A stretch of 64,000 nucleotides of DNA, taken from NCBI RefSeq assembly GCF_040676675.1, contig NZ_JBFAPK010000037.1:1-64000 (forward strand), in the 5' to 3' direction. Shown here piece by piece: positions 59,638-64,000 of the stretch. The notes beneath the pieces were generated by a model, which worked only from the letters and a program-made list of their open reading frames with translations, made no database searches and had not been told where the DNA came from. Source of the stretch: JBFAPK01 sp040676675 (GTDB taxonomy: Bacteria > Actinomycetota > Actinomycetes > Mycobacteriales > Micromonosporaceae). A program made the position numbers and the translations under genes. Position 1 is the stretch's first letter. Every line of letters starts with the position of its first letter.

Positions 59638-59841
59638 ATGAGCGACAGCGGAAGTGGTAAGCGGTACTACTGGTGCACGCGACACCACCGGGTCGAGACC
59701 GATGCGGACGTCTGTCCCGCCAAGTACGTCCTCGGCCCGTACACCTCGGCTGCCGATGCGGAGAACGCGCTGCAACGCGTGCGGGAACGCAACGAGGCAT
59801 GGGACGCCGAGGACGCCCGCTGGGCCGGGGAGGAGAGCTAG
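59638..59841 (+). CDS. Conserved small protein (67 aa)
   Basis: The frame opens MSDSGSGKRYYWCTRHHRVE and continues DVCPAKYVLGPYTSAADAENALQRVRERN, ending acidic. The C-x-x-H-H...C pattern may bind a metal; the LGPYTSAADAENAL part resembles SPOR-like tails. The upstream 224 bp (59414-59637) is AT-richer and carries its promoter. Function unknown. Confidence 0.7.
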   Translation: MSDSGSGKRYYWCTRHHRVETDADVCPAKYVLGPYTSAADAENALQRVRERNEAWDAEDARWAGEES

Positions 59842-59931
59842 ACCGGCGCGGCGAGAGGTCCGCGTCGAGGAACTCCGTGGTCTCCCGCCGAGGAGAACCC
59901 CGAGAGCATGTCCCGCAAGGAGGAAACACCG

Positions 59932-60579
59932 ATGGCCGAAGAAAGAAAGGCCACCGCCCGTCCGGCCGCCAAACGCGGCGGCACCGCCAAGACCGCGGCG
60001 GCGAGCCGGAGCACGGGTGCCCGTAAGACCACCCCGGCCCGCAAGTCCGCGACGAGCACGGCGACCGCGAAGAAGGCGCCGGCAAAGAAGGCACCCGCCA
60101 AGAAGACCACCACGGCCAAGAAGGCACCTGCGAAGAAGGCGCCGGCCAAGAAGGTCAGCGCGGCGGCCAGGAAGACCGCGTCGGCCGCCAAGAAGACGAC
60201 GGCCGCCGCGGGCCGGAAGACGACCGCCGCGGCCAAGAAGACGACGGCGGCGGCGAAGGCCCCCGCCAAGAAGGCGCCGGCGAAGAAGGCACCGACCAAG
60301 AAGGCGACCGCGGCGAAGAAGACCACGGCGACCCGGCCGACCGGAACCCGGGCGACCGCGGCGAAGAAGGCCCCGGCGAAGAAGACCACGACGGCGCGTA
60401 CGGCCGCCAAGAAGACCACCGGTGCGGCCGGGGCGAAGAAGGCCCCGGCCGCGCGCAAGACCGCCACCGGTCAGACGGCGGCCAAGCGCGTCACCGCGCG
60501 CAAGGCACCAGCCAAGAAGGTGGCCGCGCGACAGGCGCCGGCCAAGAAGGGCACCCGCGCCACCGCGCGCAAGGCCTGA
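59932..60579 (+). CDS. Histone H1-like Lys/Ala-rich nucleoid protein
   Basis: A 215-residue protein made almost entirely of KKAPAKK/AAKKTTA repeats, like eukaryotic H1 tails and the basic tail of actinobacterial HupS. It has no HU or HTH core. It should coat DNA electrostatically and may be controlled by acetylation. AAGGAGG precedes ATG 59932; an upstream ATG at 59908 lacks a ribosome site. The RNB ribonuclease gene starts 69 bp later. Confidence 0.9.
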   Translation: MAEERKATARPAAKRGGTAKTAAASRSTGARKTTPARKSATSTATAKKAPAKKAPAKKTTTAKKAPAKKAPAKKVSAAARKTASAAKKTTAAAGRKTTAAAKKTTAAAKAPAKKAPAKKAPTKKATAAKKTTATRPTGTRATAAKKAPAKKTTTARTAAKKTTGAAGAKKAPAARKTATGQTAAKRVTARKAPAKKVAARQAPAKKGTRATARKA

Positions 60580-60647
60580 GGCTCCACCGTCGGGGCGCCC
60601 CGGCACGCGGTCGGGCGGGCCCGGGCCCGTTGCGATAAGAATGACCC

Positions 60648-62084
60648 GTGGTCATCCGACGCGTCGTGGCGCCCCGCATCGACTTCAGCGCGCTGCGCCG
60701 CGAGCTGGACCTGCCGACGCAGTTCCCGCCCGCGGCGCAGCGCGAGGCCGAGCGGGCGGCCGCGGACCCACCGCGACCGCCCGCCGACCGTACCGACATC
60801 CCCTTCGTCACCATCGACCCCGCCGCCTCCCGCGACCTGGACCAGGCGATGTGCCTGCTCCGGCGCCCCGGCGGCGGCTACCGGGTGCACTACGCCATCG
60901 CCGACGTCGCCGCCCGGGTACGCCCCGGCGGTGAGCTGGAGGCGGAGACCTGGCGCCGCGGCCAGACCGTCTACCTGCCCGACGGCCGGGTCCCGCTGCA
61001 CCCCGAGGTGCTCAGCGAGGACGCCGCGAGCCTGTTGCCCGGCGTCGACCGCCCGGCCGTGGTCTGGACCATCGACCTCGACGACGCCGGTGAGCGCGTC
61101 GCCGTCGGCCTGGAGCGTGCGCTGGTACGCAGCCGCGCCAAGCTCGACTACCTCGGCGCGCAGGCCGACGCCGACGCCGGCCGGTTGGCCGAACCGATCG
61201 CGCTGCTGCCGGAGGTCGGAGCGCTGCTCACCGCCCGCGGGCTCGACCGGGGCGCGATCAACCTGCCGCTGCCGGACCAGGAGGTCGAGCCCGACGGCGA
61301 CGGCTGGCGACTGGTGCTGCGCCCGCCCGTGCCGATGGAGGAGCACAACGCCCAGATCTCGCTGCTCACCGGCATGGCCGCCGCCGACATCATGCTCGCC
61401 GGCCGGGTCGGCCTGCTGCGGACCATGCCCGCGCCGCACCCGGAGGCGGTGGCGCGGCTGCGCGCGGCGGCGACCGCGCTGGGCGTGCCGTGGCCGGCGG
61501 GGCAGAGCGTCGGCCGGGTGCTCGCGGGCCTCGACCCGGCCCGGCCGCGCGCGGCCGCCTTCCTCGACCAGGCGGCCGAGCTGCTGCGCGGCGCCGGGTA
61601 CACCGCGTTCGACGGCGAGCTGCCGGAGATTGTCGGGCACGGCGGCGTCGGCGGCCCGTACGCGCACGTGACCGCGCCGCTGCGCCGGCTCGCCGACCGG
61701 TACGCGACCGAGGTCTGCCTGGCCCTGCACGCCGGCGCGCCGGTGCCGGAGTGGGCCCGGCAGGCGCTGCCCCGGCTGCCGGAGGTGATGGCCGACACCG
61801 ACCGGGTGGCCTCCGCCGCCGCGCGGGGCGCGATCGACCTGACCGAGGCGGTGCTGCTGCGCGACCGCGTCGGCGAGGAGTTCGACGCGGCCGTGCTCGA
61901 CGTGGACCCGACCCCGGCCGAGGGCGGCCGGCCCGGTCGGCCACCGGGCGGCACCGTGGCGCTCGACGAGCCGCCGGTGCGCGCCCGCTGCCAGGGCGAG
62001 CTGCCGCTCGGCGAGCGGGTGACGGTACGGCTCACCACCGCCGACCCGGCCCGCCGCACCGTCCGCTTCGAGCGGGTGACCTGA
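60648..62084 (+). CDS. Short RNB-domain ribonuclease (RNase II family)
   Basis: A 478-residue 3'-5' exoribonuclease-like protein consisting of the RNB catalytic domain with no N-terminal cold-shock domains and no S1 domain in recognisable form. The acidic cluster IDPAASRDLDQA has D57, D63 and D65, with Gln66 where RNase II has a fourth Asp. Later come GGVGGPYAHVTAPLRRLADRYA, the RNB signature with Arg residues, and a short C-terminal strand domain. GTG start. Confidence 0.9.
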   Translation: MVIRRVVAPRIDFSALRRELDLPTQFPPAAQREAERAAADPPRPPADRTDIPFVTIDPAASRDLDQAMCLLRRPGGGYRVHYAIADVAARVRPGGELEAETWRRGQTVYLPDGRVPLHPEVLSEDAASLLPGVDRPAVVWTIDLDDAGERVAVGLERALVRSRAKLDYLGAQADADAGRLAEPIALLPEVGALLTARGLDRGAINLPLPDQEVEPDGDGWRLVLRPPVPMEEHNAQISLLTGMAAADIMLAGRVGLLRTMPAPHPEAVARLRAAATALGVPWPAGQSVGRVLAGLDPARPRAAAFLDQAAELLRGAGYTAFDGELPEIVGHGGVGGPYAHVTAPLRRLADRYATEVCLALHAGAPVPEWARQALPRLPEVMADTDRVASAAARGAIDLTEAVLLRDRVGEEFDAAVLDVDPTPAEGGRPGRPPGGTVALDEPPVRARCQGELPLGERVTVRLTTADPARRTVRFERVT

Positions 62085-62150
62085 GAGGTTGCACCCACCC
62101 GGCGAGCCCGGTCCGTCGCCGCGACGGGCGGGTTTGCGAGGATGAGGACC

Positions 62151-62849
62151 ATGGCATACGACGCGAGCGCGCTGCCCGACGTGTCCGGACTGGCCGTCGG
62201 CATCATCGGCGGTACAGGGGACCAGGGCAGGGGACTGGCCTACCGGTTCGCGCGGGCCGGACAGCGCGTCCTCATCGGCTCCCGCTCCGCCGAGCGTGCC
62301 GTGCGGTCGGCCGAGGAGATCGGCCGGCTGCCGGGCGTACCGGAGCGGGCCACCATCAGCGGTGGCGACAACGTCGAGGTGGCGACCCGCTCCGACGTGG
62401 TGATCATCGCGGTGCCCTGGGAGGGGCACGCAGAGACCGTGGCGGCGCTGCGCGAACCGCTGGCCGGCAAGGTGGTCGTCGACTGCGTCAACCCGCTCGG
62501 CTTCGACAAGCAGGGCCCGTACGCGCTCGCGGTCGAGGAGGGCAGCGCCGTACAGCAGGCGGCCGCGCTGCTGCCCGAGTCGCGGGTCTGCGCGGCGTTC
62601 AACCACGTCAGCGCGCCGCTGCTGGCCGACCCCGAGGTGAGCCGGATCGAGCTGGACGTGCTGATCTGCACCGAGGACCGGGAGGTGGTCGGCGTCGTCG
62701 CCGCGCTGGCCGCCCGGATTCCCGGCATGCGCGGGATCTACGCCGGTCGGCTGCGCAACGCCCATCAGATCGAGGCGTTCACCGCCAACCTCATCGCCAT
62801 CAACAAGCGCTACAAGTCGCACGCCGGCATCCGGGTCACCGACGTCTGA
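62151..62849 (+). CDS. npdG: F420H2:NADP oxidoreductase
   Basis: A 232-residue NADP-dependent F420 oxidoreductase that passes hydride between F420H2 and NADP. VGIIGGTGDQGRGLAYRFARAG (about 13-34) is the dinucleotide fold; LIGSRSAERA recognises the NADP phosphate; VIIAVPWEGH and VVDCVNPLGFDKQGPYAL follow. GAGGATGAGG precedes ATG 62151; ATG 62142 is an alternative. Its presence shows the organism uses F420. Confidence 0.93.
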   Translation: MAYDASALPDVSGLAVGIIGGTGDQGRGLAYRFARAGQRVLIGSRSAERAVRSAEEIGRLPGVPERATISGGDNVEVATRSDVVIIAVPWEGHAETVAALREPLAGKVVVDCVNPLGFDKQGPYALAVEEGSAVQQAAALLPESRVCAAFNHVSAPLLADPEVSRIELDVLICTEDREVVGVVAALAARIPGMRGIYAGRLRNAHQIEAFTANLIAINKRYKSHAGIRVTDV

Positions 62850-62864
62850 GCTGGTAGCGGTGAG

Positions 62865-62933
62865 GGTGGGGCCCGCCGTGCCCGGCGAATCCCGTCAGGC
62901 TTGATGTCTTCGCCACGCACGGCGGGCCCCACC
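62865..62933. terminator. Bidirectional terminator between npdG and panB
   Basis: GGTGGGGCCCGCCGTGC and GCACGGCGGGCCCCACC are perfect 17-bp arms with a 35-nt loop between convergent genes. Confidence 0.8.
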
Positions 62934-62970
62934 TACCGAGTTCCGGCCGATCAGCGGGCCGGTATGCGGG

Positions 62971-63918
62971 TCAGAAGGTGTGCTCGGCGGCGGGGAACTC
63001 GCCCCCACGCACCTCGTCGGCGAAGCGCCGGGTCGCCTCGGTCAGCACCCCGGACAGGTCGGCGTACCGCTTGACGAAGCGCGGCATCCGCCCGCCCCGC
63101 AGCCCGGCCATGTCCTGCCAGACGAGCACCTGCGCGTCGGTGTCGGGGCCCGCCCCGATCCCGACGGTGGGGATGGGCAGCTCGGCGGTGATCCGCTTGG
63201 CCACCTCGCCCGGCACCATCTCCAGCACCACCGAGAACGCGCCCGCCTCGGCCACCGCGCGCGCATCGGCGAGAACCTGCTCGGCCGCGTCGCCCCGGCC
63301 CTGGACGCGGTACCCGCCGATGGCGTGCTCGCTCTGCGGCGTGAAGCCGATGTGCGCCATCACCGGGATCCCGGCACCGGTGATGGCGGCGATCTGGTCG
63401 GCCACGCGGCGCCCGCCCTCCAGCTTCACCGCGTGGCAGCCGCCCTCCTTCATGAACCGTACGGCGCTGCGCAGCGCCTGCGTCGGGCCCTCCTCGTACG
63501 AGCCGAACGGCAGGTCCGCGACGACCAGCGCGTGCCGGGTGGCCCGGACCACGGCGCGGACCAGGGGGAGCAGTTCGTCCACGGTCACCGGGACGGTCGT
63601 CTCGTAACCGAAGACGTTGTTGGCGGCCGAGTCGCCGACCAGCAGCACGGGTATCCCGGCCTCGTCGAAGATCGAGGCGGTGTACTGGTCGTACGAGGTG
63701 AGCATCGGCCACCGCTCGCCGCGCTCCTTGGCGGCGGCGAGGTCGCGGGTGCGTACCCGCCGGTTGGCGGTCGTACCGTAGAGCGTCGGTATCTCGGCCG
63801 GCGCGGTCCGGCCGGCGGCGGGGGCCGCTTCCGTTCCGCCGCCCGCCGCCGTTGCGTCGCCCGCCGCCGCCGGTCGTTCGCCGGCCGTCGGGCCGGCAGG
63901 GTCCTGCCACGTGTCCAT
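62971..63918 (-). CDS. panB: 3-methyl-2-oxobutanoate hydroxymethyltransferase (PanB)
   Basis: A 315-residue enzyme for the first step of pantothenate synthesis, using methylene-tetrahydrofolate to make ketopantoate. MLTSYDQYTASIFDEAGIPVLLVGDSAANNVFGYETT opens the barrel, followed by DLPFGSYEEGPTQALRSAVRFMKEGGCHAVKLEGG, MAHIGFTPQSEHAIGG and the catalytic Glu in VLEMVPGEVAKRIT. The first 40 residues are an Ala/Gly-rich extension absent from E. coli PanB. GAGAGGAG precedes the ATG. Confidence 0.97.
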   Translation of the reverse strand: MDTWQDPAGPTAGERPAAAGDATAAGGGTEAAPAAGRTAPAEIPTLYGTTANRRVRTRDLAAAKERGERWPMLTSYDQYTASIFDEAGIPVLLVGDSAANNVFGYETTVPVTVDELLPLVRAVVRATRHALVVADLPFGSYEEGPTQALRSAVRFMKEGGCHAVKLEGGRRVADQIAAITGAGIPVMAHIGFTPQSEHAIGGYRVQGRGDAAEQVLADARAVAEAGAFSVVLEMVPGEVAKRITAELPIPTVGIGAGPDTDAQVLVWQDMAGLRGGRMPRFVKRYADLSGVLTEATRRFADEVRGGEFPAAEHTF

Positions 63919-64000
63919 GGCGTCTCCTCTCGCCTCGAGGCCGCCCTCGCGGTCCCCGGGTCTCCGCCGATGGTCGCACCGGACGAATCCGCATCGGCAG

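Overview
The window is about 73% GC or higher, with GTG and ATG starts, dense bidirectional gene packing and typically actinobacterial families (DUF3052, DUF3040, AhpE, the SNF2/SWIM pair, Rv2228c-type RNase H/phosphatase, primase-polymerase plus HTH-TPR, F420:NADP reductase, FDOR-like flavoprotein). Together with class A RNase P RNA this points to an actinomycete chromosome, most likely Micromonosporaceae. No phage, insertion sequence, CRISPR array or replication origin was recognised.

Layout. 1-4.7 kb: a sensor-kinase fragment cut at an interspersed repeat, a MarR regulator, then a small tailoring set (cytochrome P450, membrane acyltransferase, O-methyltransferase). 4.8-8.6 kb: a fused E1 2-oxoacid dehydrogenase, DUF3052, the peroxiredoxin AhpE and tRNA-Val(TAC). 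8.7-15.8 kb: a MarR/MFS divergent pair, a HbpS-like protein, three small lipoproteins, two GNATs, an FMN/F420-binding protein and small unknowns. 16-20.6 kb: SNF2 ATPase plus SWIM protein. 21.4-26.1 kb: a probable operon for extracytosolic flavin-based electron transfer (small anchored protein, Tat-exported DUF1501, bis-heme ferric-reductase-like protein, FMN-binding protein, ApbE). 26.6-29.9 kb: primase-polymerase, divergent HTH-TPR regulator and flavoprotein. 30-36 kb: Nif3, coiled-coil zinc-ribbon protein, RNase H/phosphatase, hydrolase, DUF3311 and MctP permease. 36-42 kb: MarR/MFS with twin operators, TauE/SafE, rnpB, an atypical-composition gene, Nudix, and an ArsR/SRPBCC operon with twin operators.

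42.3-57.4 kb holds the most notable content. One gene encodes an EACC1-like domain, a caspase-like protease, an EF-hand loop, a transmembrane segment and a WD40 propeller. About 9 kb further, on the other strand, a translationally coupled pair encodes a 147-residue helical protein and a NB-ARC/TPR STAND ATPase. The C-terminus of the small protein and the N-terminus of the ATPase carry the same short G/Q/N-rich motif ending in NVF. That is the layout expected of a bacterial NLR that signals to a Bell-type membrane effector through an amyloid fold. Between the two lie a subtilisin, TetR/DoxX, two methyltransferases, YnfA and a molybdopterin oxidoreductase.

57.5-64 kb: a TetR/MDR pair, a histone H1-like protein, a short RNB ribonuclease, the F420:NADP oxidoreductase and PanB. 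Throughout, palindromic interspersed repeats and short tandem duplications sit at gene ends; several cross stop codons.
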